The notes under the pieces: model-generated
The model's database searches: none
What the model saw: only the letters and a program-made list of their open reading frames with translations
Told to the model about the DNA's origin: nothing
DNA from: Pseudoalteromonas luteoviolacea
Lineage (GTDB): Bacteria > Pseudomonadota > Gammaproteobacteria > Enterobacterales > Alteromonadaceae
NCBI RefSeq assembly: GCF_001696455.1
Contig: NZ_MAUJ01000013.1
Span: 1-64,000, forward strand
Length of the DNA stretch: 64,000 nucleotides
Reading direction: 5' to 3'
Program-made: the position numbers and the translations under genes
Shown: one piece after another, positions 52,410 to 62,852 of the stretch
Numbering within the stretch: the stretch's first letter is position 1
Layout of the letters: each line of letters opens with the position of its first letter

Positions 52410-55400
52410 TTAAGCGTTACGGAACTTACCTACTTCCTTATTACGGCCTTTCACTTTTTTCTTCAACTTGCTAAATGCACTTTGTACATCAACTAAAATA
52501 ATGTACAAACACGGTACCAGAACTAATGTGATTAACGTGGCAAACAACACGGCAAAGCCGAGAGAAATAGCCATTGGAATTACAAATTTAGCCTGTAAGC
52601 TCGTTTCAAAAATGATCGGTGTTACACCCGCAAATGTCGTAATTGACGTTAATGTGATCGCTCTAAAGCGTGCACACCCGGCCTCAATTACCGCATCTTT
52701 CAATCTCACACCCTCTTTACGGACTTGGTTCACGTAATCCGTCATAACAAGAGAATCATTGATAACGACACCTGCGGCCGCAATGAGACCAAAGGTCGAC
52801 ATCATGCTCATATCCAAACCATTTAACCAGTGGCCCCAAACGGCACCTATCAAGCTAAATGGAATAACCGACATGATTATCAACGGCTGAGAGTAACTCT
52901 TCAGCGGCACCGCTAATAAAATATACACAATCAACATCCCCGCCACGAAGAACATCACTTGCTCATCCGCCTGTGCTTGAGTCTCTTCTACAGAGCCACC
53001 TAATTCAGATTTAACACCTGGATATTGCTCATATAGCTTAGGCAAGAGATTGTCTTTGATGTTTTCTACTACCGCAGATGGCTCAATTGCTTGCTCATCA
53101 ATGCTGCCATAAACGTACACAGTGCGGTAACCACCCTCGCGACGAATGTAGCTTACGCCTGGCTTTTCAGTAAATTCAACCACATCACCCAGCACCACTT
53201 CACGTCCTGCAGGTGTTTTTACCAGCGCATATTTCAAAGATGCCACCGCTTCTCGATCGAGCTCAGGATAACGCACCATCACACGGATTTCTTCACCATC
53301 TCGGATCACACGTTGTGCTTCTCCACCGTAAAAGCTATCACCAATTTGGTTAGCAATATCTGACAGAGTAAGACCTAATTCATAGGCGACCGGCTTTAAC
53401 GACAGCTGCACCTCTTTACTTGGCGGGTCAATGGTAGAACTGATATCAAACAGCCCCTTTTCTTGCTGCAACATTGAGATAAAGTGCCTACCCGCAGCAT
53501 TCAACGTATCGATATCTGGACCGTATAGTAAATATCCAAATTCACCATCGCCATTGCCCTGATCATTCACGTCATCAATCACGAGGAGAGATTTCACACC
53601 CGCAATGGTCGGCATATTTTCACGCCACCGTCGAGATAATTCGAATGCATCAAATGGGCGTAACTCTTCGTCCACTAATACCGCAAGGACTGAGCCTTCG
53701 CTGCGACCTTCGTTCCAAACGAGAATGTCTTTCAGCATCTTTTGCCCGTATTCCTGCTCGATCTGCTTATCCACATCTAGCATCATTTTTTCAACTTGTG
53801 TGACTGCAGCAAGTGTCTGCTCATCTGACACATTATCGTTGAGCAGGATTTTAACTAGCGGATAGTCATGGGGTACTTTCGGTAGTGGAATAAAGCGAAC
53901 TTGGCTAGATGTGATCAAGGAAATACTGATCAAAAACAGCGCGATAAAGCCAGTGAAAACGGCCCAACGCCACTCAACACACTTTTGCACAGCATTTCGA
54001 TAAGGTCCATTCACGAAAGCAAAGAAACGCTTATTAAATTTAGCGCGCCAGCTACCCTCACGCATTGGTTTAAACTTAGTGTGTGCCAAGTGCGCTGGTA
54101 ATATCCATTTTGATTCAATTAAACTGAATACCAAGCACAGAATGACAACAATGGAGATGGATTTAAAGAAGGCACCTTGTGGGCCGCTAGACATCACCAT
54201 GGGTGCAAATACCGCCATAGTAGTCAAGACACCAAAGGTAGCGGGGGTAGCCACACGCTTCGCACCTCTGACGACGCTATCAACACTTGGACCGCTGCGT
54301 TCTATTTCGGTATAGGAGGCTTCTCCGATGACGATGGCATCATCGACCACAATCCCCAATACCATAATAAATGCAAACAAAGAGACTATATTGATGCTGA
54401 TCCCAAATGCAGGCATCAGCATAATCGCGCCTAAGAAACACACTGGCAGGCCAATCATTACCCACAGAGCCAGCTTAAAACGCAAGAATATCGTCAACAT
54501 AATGGCAACTAATAGCGCACCTTGAAGCATATTCTTCTTCATCATTTCGAGACGCGCATCAAGGTAATAAGTCATATCCACAATTGGCGACAACGACACA
54601 CCCGCAGGCAATGTTTTGTTTTTCTCTTCAATGTAAGCATGTATTGTTCGAGCGATAGGCACCATGTTCTGTTCTTTGGTGGCTTTTACCGAAAGAAACG
54701 CAGCATTAACGCCATTTTGCTTGAAGTAGAACTCACCTTCGACAAATTCGTCTTTGATCACGGCGACATCTTGCAAGTACACCTTTGCACCATTATCACC
54801 GACCTTCACAGGAATACGTTTAAATTCATTGCCACGGTATTTCTGGTTTTCGACACGTACAGAAATGATCCCTGCATCCGTGCGAATTTGACCTGCAGAC
54901 ATATTTGCTGAATAGCGGCGAATAGAGTTACTGACATCATTAATGGTGAGACCATATCGACGCAAAGTATCGGGGTCAATTTCAATGGCGATCTCGTAAG
55001 CTGGTGTGCTACGCTCAACCAAAGAGACATTACCCAACTGTAATAACTCGTCTTCAACTTCTTTGGCTAAAGGCTTTAACTCTGCAAGTGGGATATCCGC
55101 CGCAAGCGCCATCTGAATAACGTCTTGACGAAACTCTACTTGCTGCACACGCACCGGCTCCATTGCGGCGGGGAAAGTTGCGATCCCATCAACTCGGGTG
55201 CGAACTTTATCAACCACATCGCTTAAATCAGCATCGGTATCTATCTCAAGTTGCACACTGCCACTACCACGACGTGCACGATAAACACCTTTGTCGATTT
55301 CAGTCACATCTTTGAGTGCTTCTTCAATTTTAATCAGAATACTCTCTTCGATTTCCTGCGGTGATGCGCCCGGGTAGTTAGCATTGATACTGACGAAGTT

Positions 55401-55553
55401 CAGCTCAATACTTGGGAACATCTGTCGTTGAATCGTCATGTAGCTCACAATACCCATGATGATAATGAATACCATCATCAGGTTGGCGGCAACAGGATTA
55501 TGCGCAAAATACGCAATCAACCCTTTTTGGGAAGTTTTGATTTGATCAGTCAT
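52410..55553 (-). CDS. RND efflux transporter permease
   Basis: A proton-driven inner-membrane pump of 1047 residues when started at the second ATG (55551-55553), which is six bases after AGGGA; the first ATG at 55559 directly touches that site. Twelve membrane helices with two large periplasmic loops are evident. Helix 4 carries the proton-relay acidic pair in GIVVDDAIV, and the C-terminal half carries the AAGVVINDSLVMTDYV repeat. It is an HAE-type pump of the AcrB superfamily rather than a CusA-type metal pump (no Met clusters seen). Partner MFP lies 15 bp upstream; no outer-membrane channel gene is adjacent. Confidence 0.92.
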   Translation of the reverse strand: MTDQIKTSQKGLIAYFAHNPVAANLMMVFIIIMGIVSYMTIQRQMFPSIELNFVSINANYPGASPQEIEESILIKIEEALKDVTEIDKGVYRARRGSGSVQLEIDTDADLSDVVDKVRTRVDGIATFPAAMEPVRVQQVEFRQDVIQMALAADIPLAELKPLAKEVEDELLQLGNVSLVERSTPAYEIAIEIDPDTLRRYGLTINDVSNSIRRYSANMSAGQIRTDAGIISVRVENQKYRGNEFKRIPVKVGDNGAKVYLQDVAVIKDEFVEGEFYFKQNGVNAAFLSVKATKEQNMVPIARTIHAYIEEKNKTLPAGVSLSPIVDMTYYLDARLEMMKKNMLQGALLVAIMLTIFLRFKLALWVMIGLPVCFLGAIMLMPAFGISINIVSLFAFIMVLGIVVDDAIVIGEASYTEIERSGPSVDSVVRGAKRVATPATFGVLTTMAVFAPMVMSSGPQGAFFKSISIVVILCLVFSLIESKWILPAHLAHTKFKPMREGSWRAKFNKRFFAFVNGPYRNAVQKCVEWRWAVFTGFIALFLISISLITSSQVRFIPLPKVPHDYPLVKILLNDNVSDEQTLAAVTQVEKMMLDVDKQIEQEYGQKMLKDILVWNEGRSEGSVLAVLVDEELRPFDAFELSRRWRENMPTIAGVKSLLVIDDVNDQGNGDGEFGYLLYGPDIDTLNAAGRHFISMLQQEKGLFDISSTIDPPSKEVQLSLKPVAYELGLTLSDIANQIGDSFYGGEAQRVIRDGEEIRVMVRYPELDREAVASLKYALVKTPAGREVVLGDVVEFTEKPGVSYIRREGGYRTVYVYGSIDEQAIEPSAVVENIKDNLLPKLYEQYPGVKSELGGSVEETQAQADEQVMFFVAGMLIVYILLAVPLKSYSQPLIIMSVIPFSLIGAVWGHWLNGLDMSMMSTFGLIAAAGVVINDSLVMTDYVNQVRKEGVRLKDAVIEAGCARFRAITLTSITTFAGVTPIIFETSLQAKFVIPMAISLGFAVLFATLITLVLVPCLYIILVDVQSAFSKLKKKVKGRNKEVGKFRNA

Positions 55554-55568
55554 AGTCATTCCCTGCCG

Positions 55569-56735
55569 CTACAGCTTTCCCACATTGTCAGATTCTCCTA
55601 TACCTTCCTCACTGCCAGCAACTTTAACGGCCATGCCTCGTTGCGGGTATTCAGGTAAAGTGACCACCACAGTATCACTATTTGATAGGCCTTCACCCAC
55701 CAAGTAATAAGCACCTTCTTCACGGATCACCTGCACTTCACGAGGCTCTAATTCTGCATTTGAGTTTAATAACCAAACAGTTTGATTATTCACTAACTCC
55801 TGCGGCAGGCGATAAATCTGTCTTAATGTCTTACCTGCAAATTGAACTTGTACATAGGTGCCAAATTTAATGGCAGGTGCATTGTTAGTGAGTCCGTATG
55901 GGTCATCAATACGCACCACCAAGTTATTCATACGCGTTTGCTGGTCGACAACGCCTAAGTCACGATGGATATAGGCTTGGCGCGTAAATCCATTGATACC
56001 TTTTTGCGATAGTGTGGCCTCAATACCAGAGACATTTTCAGGCAAGAATATAGAGTCAAAACCCGCAATCGGGATGATTATTTCAGCTTGTTCAATGTTG
56101 TTAAGCCTTGCAACCGCCGCGCCCGTATTCACAAATTGACCCAGACCAACGTCTCGAGACACAACGAGTGCATTAAATGGCGACACGACCTCACAGTTAT
56201 CTAAATCACGCTGTGCTCTACTCAGTGCAGCCTGTGCAGATTTAACGGCCGCATTGGCGCTAAGTAGCTGAGGTTTACGCAGAAATAAGTCGGTGTGCTT
56301 TTTGTTAGGAAAGCGTTTAGCTTCATCCGCAGCGACATCTGCTAACGCTTGCTCTTCAATAAGTTGTGCTTTTGCACTAGAAAGTGCGGCCTCTGCTTGC
56401 AATACTGCCGCCTGATAATTGTCTTTTTCAATTTTTAAGAGCACATCACCTTTGTTGATAACACCACCAGCCACAAAGTTTGGATGCCAATAGTCAATTT
56501 CACCTGACACTTGAACCGACAACATGGTTTGCTCTAACGGCTGAACCTCACCATAACTGTTGATCACCACTTGATGATCTTGAGCTTGTAATGCTTCAAC
56601 TTCAACGACAGGTCTGGTGTCAACGACATCTGACCCCTCATCGCCTTTTGCAGCAGCATTTATACCCATAAACCCAGCGATACCGATACCCAACGCCACG
56701 AAGGGTAATATCCATTTTAGTATGTTTGATTGCAT
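55569..56735 (-). CDS. RND efflux periplasmic adaptor
   Basis: A 388-residue membrane fusion protein. The N-terminal anchor (about 8-28) leads to a lipoyl/hairpin region (VSGEIDYWHPNFVAGGVINKGDVLLKIEKDNY), a coiled-coil hairpin (about 95-180, rich in Ala, Glu and Gln), a beta-barrel and a membrane-proximal domain. AGGTGCGG precedes the ATG. It should link the RND permease to an outer-membrane channel supplied from elsewhere. Confidence 0.9.
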   Translation of the reverse strand: MQSNILKWILPFVALGIGIAGFMGINAAAKGDEGSDVVDTRPVVEVEALQAQDHQVVINSYGEVQPLEQTMLSVQVSGEIDYWHPNFVAGGVINKGDVLLKIEKDNYQAAVLQAEAALSSAKAQLIEEQALADVAADEAKRFPNKKHTDLFLRKPQLLSANAAVKSAQAALSRAQRDLDNCEVVSPFNALVVSRDVGLGQFVNTGAAVARLNNIEQAEIIIPIAGFDSIFLPENVSGIEATLSQKGINGFTRQAYIHRDLGVVDQQTRMNNLVVRIDDPYGLTNNAPAIKFGTYVQVQFAGKTLRQIYRLPQELVNNQTVWLLNSNAELEPREVQVIREEGAYYLVGEGLSNSDTVVVTLPEYPQRGMAVKVAGSEEGIGESDNVGKL

Positions 56736-56824
56736 AACCGCACCTATTGATAATTTCCTAATGCTATCTTATCAAGGTTTGCATCACACTGGGTGTGACA
56801 TTTGTAAGAATCTGTTACAACTCT

Positions 56825-59230
56825 TCAATCTTTTTTCAACTGCTGGTAGACATGGTGTATATCTATAAAAAACAGTAAGCTAAAGGTCATTAGCAAAGCT
56901 AATAAGTAGCAAATTAATAGCGTTAACCCCATTGCAGGTATCACACTGGATGTAATTAGGATGACGCTTGTTGCTAACAGTGTTGCCAAAAAAAAGTGCC
57001 CCAGTCGAAGTAACATTTGCTCGCGTATTAACTGGATGCGTTTAGCACCCACCTGCTGTTTAATACGTAGTACGGGGCGCTCACTAAAGGCAAGGTTTCC
57101 AAGTAACCCATACAGGCCCACGAGGACTTGTGCAATTATCAAAAAGCACAAGCCAATCCCGCCGTACAAACTAAGTTTGGCAGATTGGTTTAATTCTTCT
57201 ACTTGTAAAGCAAGCGTTTCGAGCTGCCTAATATTTTGCGTCACTTCTTGACGCTTAAGCACCTGAATCGCCTCTTCTTTACTCATACTTTGACCCGTTT
57301 TGAGTTTCACCAGCATATTCGTTTCGTAGAAATTATGTGGGAAATACACAATGGCGTAGAAGCCTGTGTCATGGGTAAAGATATTATCAACAATCCCCAG
57401 TAACCGTGTTGGTGCTTGGTGACCATGATAAATCCATTTTCCAATATCACTTGCGTCTAAAGCTAACAAACGTGCTGCTTCACGATTGATAATGACCCCT
57501 TCGCGCGCATCGATGTCCCGCACATTAAAATCGCGTCCGGCAACAATTTGCAACGACAGTAAATCGAAATACCCGACCCCCACTAGCTGCGAATGCATCG
57601 CGATATGCTCAGCGCTTTGCGGCGTTTTACCAATACGGGCAACATAGCTAAGATCGAATGGCGCAAGGGCGCTCAATGCCACAGCCTCAACTTTCGGGTG
57701 AGATTTCAATGCTCGCTGATTGGCTAAAAATAATTGCTTTCGCGCATCCACCTCCGAACTGTCCTGGCCCCACGAAACTTGTTGACGTTCAATAAACAAT
57801 ACGCCGTTAGGTTCTACGCCCGTAGGAATGAAAAGGCGATTTGCAAAATACACAAATAGCCAAAAACTCAAACATAGTACCACCAAGCCCACGCTCAGTT
57901 GGGTCACTAACACACTATTACTCAACCAAATAGGTAACTGTTTCGCTTGACCTTTATTACCACCGTGAAGCTGACTATGTAGGTGCTGAAGAGGCAACTG
58001 CGCAAATCCACAATACGCAAAAAAAACAGATATTAGCAGCGCCGCCACCACCATGACTATGTGATGCCACCAGCTCACACGTAGCCAGTTCATGTGGGCA
58101 TAGGTATCTGCTGCAAGGTTTCTGATCACAACAACGCCAAGTTCACTGAGTAACATCGCACCAATTGCCGCAATGAAAAATAGCGTACCAAGTTGAACTA
58201 AATGTGCACTGCGCAATGTGCCCACCTTAGCCCCCAACGTCACTTTCAGGGCTAACTCGGCTTGTTGCTTTTTAAAATCTAGAAAGTAATACGTAAATAG
58301 ATTGACCAGTGTGATCAATAAAAAAGCTGCACCTCCCAAGAACACCCAATTGCCAATATTTTGTACTTCCCCCTTTATCAGTTTTGTAAGAGGCCTATAT
58401 TCAAAATTCAGCTGTAATTCTTTACTCTGTTCAATACTTACTAAGCTCTCTCTGAACTTTTGATTTAGGTGAGCGACCACTTGTGAAGCCATTGGTTTAA
58501 TTTCGCGCTCGGATTTAAGCCGACCCACAACGAATGTTTCGTATCTCACCGACAAATGCTCTCGTAGTGGGTTTTCTCGATCAACAACCGCCGTAAAGTC
58601 GACAAATACATCGGTATGATGATTGGCATTCTTTAATTGAGGTATGCGATCACTACATTCAACCACCCCAACAACACGGTAACTCTGTCGATCTAAGTGA
58701 ATGGTACGCGAGATTATATCGGTCACGGCCCCTTGCAGCGTATCTCTCGACATCAAATAGCGTTTTGCAAAACATTCACTCACGACCGCTTCTCTACTTG
58801 CGCTGTGAGCATTGCGCCGACTATCAAAGGGTCGACCTGCGCGTAAGTTCAATCCAAATAATTCAAAATAATTGGCATAAGTGTACGCCATGTTCACTTG
58901 CGGCTGCGCTCTGTGTCCTTCGAGTAGACTTTCTCCAAAATAAATGGGGGTCACAAGGTCCAATTGAGAAGAATTATCCGCAATATACTGTGCGGCAATA
59001 TTTGAAAGCGCCCCGTTCATAACTAACTGGCCTTGTTTGTCAGCGATAGCGCCATGCAACCAGACCAATCTATCTGCATCTTTGTAAGGGAGTGGTGAGT
59101 AAGCATGCCAAGCGATCAAACTCACCAATAACCCACCAGCTAGGGCAAATGCCAACAAAACAACAAATAACAGAGTGAATCTGACATTTTTATACAGCGC
59201 TAAGATCGCGCTGAATTGCTCATTCCACAT
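56825..59230 (-). CDS. ABC transporter permease, MacB/FtsX type with duplicated core
   Basis: The ATG at 59228-59230 (MWNEQFSAIL...) follows a GAGGAAACATCCT leader; a GTG five codons earlier is possible. Of 801 residues, an N-terminal helix and three more enclose a first MacB-like periplasmic domain (about 45-270), and a second unit with four helices follows from about 430. This is the two-fold repeat seen in long FtsX-family permeases. It works with the ATPase and HlyD-type adaptor just upstream. Such systems export peptides, lipids or lipoproteins; the cargo here is unknown. Confidence 0.85.
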   Translation of the reverse strand: MWNEQFSAILALYKNVRFTLLFVVLLAFALAGGLLVSLIAWHAYSPLPYKDADRLVWLHGAIADKQGQLVMNGALSNIAAQYIADNSSQLDLVTPIYFGESLLEGHRAQPQVNMAYTYANYFELFGLNLRAGRPFDSRRNAHSASREAVVSECFAKRYLMSRDTLQGAVTDIISRTIHLDRQSYRVVGVVECSDRIPQLKNANHHTDVFVDFTAVVDRENPLREHLSVRYETFVVGRLKSEREIKPMASQVVAHLNQKFRESLVSIEQSKELQLNFEYRPLTKLIKGEVQNIGNWVFLGGAAFLLITLVNLFTYYFLDFKKQQAELALKVTLGAKVGTLRSAHLVQLGTLFFIAAIGAMLLSELGVVVIRNLAADTYAHMNWLRVSWWHHIVMVVAALLISVFFAYCGFAQLPLQHLHSQLHGGNKGQAKQLPIWLSNSVLVTQLSVGLVVLCLSFWLFVYFANRLFIPTGVEPNGVLFIERQQVSWGQDSSEVDARKQLFLANQRALKSHPKVEAVALSALAPFDLSYVARIGKTPQSAEHIAMHSQLVGVGYFDLLSLQIVAGRDFNVRDIDAREGVIINREAARLLALDASDIGKWIYHGHQAPTRLLGIVDNIFTHDTGFYAIVYFPHNFYETNMLVKLKTGQSMSKEEAIQVLKRQEVTQNIRQLETLALQVEELNQSAKLSLYGGIGLCFLIIAQVLVGLYGLLGNLAFSERPVLRIKQQVGAKRIQLIREQMLLRLGHFFLATLLATSVILITSSVIPAMGLTLLICYLLALLMTFSLLFFIDIHHVYQQLKKD

Positions 59231-59273
59231 AGGATGTTTCCTCACGTTCTACTGCGTCCATATTCAGCATGGG

Positions 59274-59999
59274 CTACAACGGTAGTGAACCGGTTACGAA
59301 CGGTGTTGCCGATTTATACGCTGTACCGAGCAATTCACCATCAAAGAGTTTAATTTGTCTCGATGCCATACCCGCATATCGAGGATCGTGAGTAACCATA
59401 CAAATGGTAGCCCCCTGCAAGTGCAACTCACCAATTAATGACATCACCGCATCGCCGCTTTTTGAATCTAGGTTGCCAGTCGCTTCATCTATTAACAAAA
59501 TACTCGGCCGTGTCACCAAGGCTCTCGCAATGGCTACGCGCTGCTGTTGTCCGCCAGATAGCTGATTTGGTGTATGCGTAATTCGGTGAGATAGCCCAAC
59601 TTTATCTAGGCACTCCAGCACAACGTCTTTTGCGACCTGAGCACTAGGTCTAGGCTCACGATAACGCAGCGGCAATGCAACATTTTCAAACACCGTCATG
59701 GAGTCGACAAGATTGAATGATTGAAATATAAAGCCGATATGCTGATTTCTAAATGCCGCGCGCTGGTCGACAGTTAAAGTATCTACTGACTGCCCTGCCA
59801 ATGTGTAGCTGCCCGACGTGGGCGGCTCTAGCAACCCCATAATTGACAGCAACGTCGACTTACCACACCCTGAGGGCCCAGATACCGCAACAAATTCCCC
59901 TTGCTCGATGGTAATATCGATATTTCTCAACGCATGTGTTTGCAAGTCTGCAGTTTCAAATACCTTCCCGATACCTGCCATTTCGATCATGTTTTTCAT
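59274..59999 (-). CDS. ABC transporter ATPase, LolD/MacB class
   Basis: A 241-residue nucleotide-binding subunit. Walker A is GPSGCGKSTLLS, the Q-loop FIFQSFNLVDSMTVFENVALPL, the signature LSGGQQQRVAIARALV and Walker B ILLIDEATGNLD with the catalytic Glu. The D- and H-loops are in place. It belongs to the class that drives mechanotransmission-type exporters. It lies between the adaptor and the permease; the gap to the permease is 43 bp and to the adaptor 8 bp. Confidence 0.94.
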   Translation of the reverse strand: MKNMIEMAGIGKVFETADLQTHALRNIDITIEQGEFVAVSGPSGCGKSTLLSIMGLLEPPTSGSYTLAGQSVDTLTVDQRAAFRNQHIGFIFQSFNLVDSMTVFENVALPLRYREPRPSAQVAKDVVLECLDKVGLSHRITHTPNQLSGGQQQRVAIARALVTRPSILLIDEATGNLDSKSGDAVMSLIGELHLQGATICMVTHDPRYAGMASRQIKLFDGELLGTAYKSATPFVTGSLPL

Positions 60000-60007
60000 A
60001 TCAGCTC

Positions 60008-61258
60008 CTATTGCATCTCGAGGGTTGTGCTTTGCTGAACTAGGTGATTGAGATCTGAAATAATCACAGACTGCCCTGCTTGGAGGCCTTGCTCCACAAC
60101 AATGTAACGACCAGTTTGCTCACCAAACTCTACATTTATTAACTCCAGCCTGTCAGCGCCCAAAACTCGATACAGACGTCCATTTTGCACTGTTGATTGG
60201 CTGCTCGGCCGACGAATGTATACTACATCTTGCAGGTTTTCGATGATAATAGCCGCTTCAACACTCATCTTAGGCATTGTGGATGTTGGTAAGTCACTTG
60301 GTAAAGCAGCCTCAACTAACACACTGTGGTTGGTTACAACAGGGTCAATACGCGTAACGAAAGCAGCCACCTCAGTATTGCGAATCATTACTTTAACACG
60401 CTGCCCCAACTTAATTTTTTGCGCCTCTGATTGCGCAACCTGTAATACAGCAGTCAACTCTTTTTGGTTACCGATAGACGCAATGTAGCCACCACTTTGC
60501 ACATTTTCACCCACAGCTAACGGCATCTGCTCTATCACCCCGTCACTGGGGGCACGAATCGTGAGTGCCGCAACCTTGCGATGCAATGCCACAAGCTCCA
60601 GCTCCTTTAACGAGACTTTATTCTTGGTTATGGCCAGCTCTTTACTATGCATGGTGTGAAGTTGCGACATTCGCGCTTGCGCACTGCCAATTCGGCGTTT
60701 CATGCTGTCTCGCTCGGCCTGAGTTTGCAAAAATGAAAATTGAGATACAATACCTTGCTTTGCCAATTCATGCTGCGCACGATAGCGAATTTGCAATGTT
60801 GATAGCTTACCCATCATACGATCTAGCGTCGCCTGCTCGGTGAGCATCTCTCGGTGTTGTCTGATTTTATCTATTTCATATTGTATCTTTAGTGCCTCAA
60901 GTTGTTGTTGCATTTGCGTAAGCTGTAGCGCCAAGTCATCATTTTTCAGTGTCGCAATCACTTCACCTTTTTTTACCGATTGACCCGCCTTCCTCACAAC
61001 TTCGACAATAATTCCTGCACTTGGCGTTGTAATAATTTGCTGCCGTGCACTCTTCAACTTACCAAAGGCCTCCACCTGTAACGTTAACGGGCCGCGCTTA
61101 GCGGTATCTATTATGAGCGAGTGTCGTGCAACACCCATTACTGAATTGGATTGATACCAAAACACCGCAAGGCTTAAAATTAAACAGGCCAGCCCAGCCA
61201 GAAACCAGCGGTATTTACGTGCTTTGGTGTGTTGTCGCGGCGGAAGGTTTATGTCCAT
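60008..61258 (-). CDS. HlyD-family periplasmic adaptor of the ABC exporter
   Basis: A 416-residue membrane fusion protein with an anchor helix (about 20-38), a lipoyl half-motif (VRKAGQSVKKGEVIATLKNDD), a long coiled-coil hairpin (about 90-215) with many Gln, Arg and Leu, a beta-barrel and a C-terminal domain. It is first in the adaptor-ATPase-permease transcript. The gene set is like macA-macB split into three parts, or the YknXYZ type. Confidence 0.88.
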   Translation of the reverse strand: MDINLPPRQHTKARKYRWFLAGLACLILSLAVFWYQSNSVMGVARHSLIIDTAKRGPLTLQVEAFGKLKSARQQIITTPSAGIIVEVVRKAGQSVKKGEVIATLKNDDLALQLTQMQQQLEALKIQYEIDKIRQHREMLTEQATLDRMMGKLSTLQIRYRAQHELAKQGIVSQFSFLQTQAERDSMKRRIGSAQARMSQLHTMHSKELAITKNKVSLKELELVALHRKVAALTIRAPSDGVIEQMPLAVGENVQSGGYIASIGNQKELTAVLQVAQSEAQKIKLGQRVKVMIRNTEVAAFVTRIDPVVTNHSVLVEAALPSDLPTSTMPKMSVEAAIIIENLQDVVYIRRPSSQSTVQNGRLYRVLGADRLELINVEFGEQTGRYIVVEQGLQAGQSVIISDLNHLVQQSTTLEMQ

Positions 61259-61579
61259 ACATTATTCACTCTTCAAAATAGCTCATCATCAAATGTAATA
61301 TTGGCAATCTACAGAGCCAGAAGCGTACCAAAAATAAAAACTATAATTTTCATACCCTTATGGAAAAACGTAACTTTTACAGGTAGCAAATTCGAAAATA
61401 CTGCGTGTCAATTCCGGAATTGAAACAACGAAATATAAAAACCATATCCTAGGTGCTAAGCCACATTCGTTGTAGACACGCTTGGCATTCAGTTCCTTTT
61501 TTATTGATAAATAATTGATAAATTTAAAGATTAGTGACATAAAGTAGCTATTATTTGTCATCTTGAAGGAATTATTTTT
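61259..61579. other. Divergent intergenic region
   Basis: About 320 AT-rich bp between the ABC exporter operon and the TPR lipoprotein. It should hold both promoters. No convincing gene; a 67-codon minus-strand frame here has no family features. Confidence 0.55.
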
Positions 61580-62734
61580 ATGATGAAAAGCTTGGCGTTA
61601 CTCTCTATTTTGTTTCTAATAACTGCCTGTAATAGCTCAAAAGAAGTGCCAGAAACAGCGATTCCCTTCGTTAATACTCTGTTTAGTGAAAATGCATTTC
61701 AGGTCCAACCCACCATTGAAGAATCCGAGATATTCTTACTACCACAACAAGAACAGCGGAAGTTTTTAGCACACTTCAATAAACAGGTAGAACAAGGGAT
61801 ACGACCTGATAAAGTTGTATTTAATTATCTGGAGCAACGTTTAGATAACTTCACATATGATGGAGCAACACTCACGGCACAGGAGTCTTTAACTAGAAAT
61901 GAGGGGAACTGCATATCACTGGCAATTTTAACGCAAGCATATGCTAATCTCGCACAGATAGAAACCACCTTTCGAGAGGTTGGCACGATCCCTGTTTTTC
62001 GCAAAGATAATAACACCATCCTGATCTCAAACCATTTTCGAACTAAACTACTGGCCCCAAAGCGCGTCACTGGTGCAAACGAATTTGAAATTCTTCGCGC
62101 AGGCACTGTGGTAGATTATTTCCCTGCTCAGGATAGCTTTTTTATAGATGCGGCACACTATCACGATCTCGTCGCAAAGTATTACGCGAATAAGTCTGTG
62201 GACGCCCTGCTAGATGAACAATTTGATGAAAGCTACAGTTTATTAACAAAAGCACTGATCTATACCCCATATGACCCAGAGTTAATTAACCTTGCCGCCG
62301 TTTTACACCGCCGAAGCGATAAAAAAGCGCACGCATTACAGATTTTCGAATACGCAAAAAATCACGGACTCACCAGCCAAAATTTACTGGTGAATTACCT
62401 GTCTTTAGCCAAAACACAAACCAATCCTGTCCTCGTTGCGCACCTTGAAGCAAGCTTAGACAGTAACGCCTCGACCCCTTTCGACAAGATTCAAGTCGCT
62501 CAGCGCTCTGTCAAAAAGGGTAAATATAACAAGGCAATAAGGGAGTTGAAGGAAGTCATTTTGGAAGTGCCCTATATCCCAGAACCGTATTTTGAACTGG
62601 CACGTATTTACTATGTAAAAGGTGAATTGGACATGACGGCGCGCTTTCTGACTCTTGCCGTTGAAAAATCTTCCGATCCTGAAAAACGGGCACTTTTTCA
62701 AGCTAAGCAAGACGCGCTCTCAAGCAACAGATAA
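61580..62734 (+). CDS. Transglutaminase-like / TPR lipoprotein
   Basis: A 384-residue predicted lipoprotein: signal peptide MMKSLALLSILFLITAC with the lipidated Cys17. The middle (about 70-180) resembles a transglutaminase-like fold: NEGNCISLAILTQAYA places Cys111 where the catalytic cysteine of such domains lies, and IDAAHYHD holds possible His and Asp partners. From about 205 two or three TPR-type helix pairs follow (FDESYSLLTKALIYTPYDPELIN, KAIRELKEVILEVPYIPEPYFELARIYYVKGE). AAGGA precedes the first ATG. It is not part of a known pathway; it lies divergent from the ABC exporter and 118 bp before the protease. Confidence 0.8.
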   Translation: MMKSLALLSILFLITACNSSKEVPETAIPFVNTLFSENAFQVQPTIEESEIFLLPQQEQRKFLAHFNKQVEQGIRPDKVVFNYLEQRLDNFTYDGATLTAQESLTRNEGNCISLAILTQAYANLAQIETTFREVGTIPVFRKDNNTILISNHFRTKLLAPKRVTGANEFEILRAGTVVDYFPAQDSFFIDAAHYHDLVAKYYANKSVDALLDEQFDESYSLLTKALIYTPYDPELINLAAVLHRRSDKKAHALQIFEYAKNHGLTSQNLLVNYLSLAKTQTNPVLVAHLEASLDSNASTPFDKIQVAQRSVKKGKYNKAIRELKEVILEVPYIPEPYFELARIYYVKGELDMTARFLTLAVEKSSDPEKRALFQAKQDALSSNR

Positions 62735-62852
62735 AAAAATACACACAATAAAAATATTTAATTATCAATTTCTTTACAATTGGGTTTTATAGGATTATTT
62801 TGTTTTGTGGATGTTTAATTTTTATTCAACACCACACTAACAAGGAACATAA

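Noticed and set aside
54522..54911. 129-codon plus-strand frame inside the RND permease
   Set aside because: Antisense shadow of a strongly conserved protein, with no ribosome binding site.
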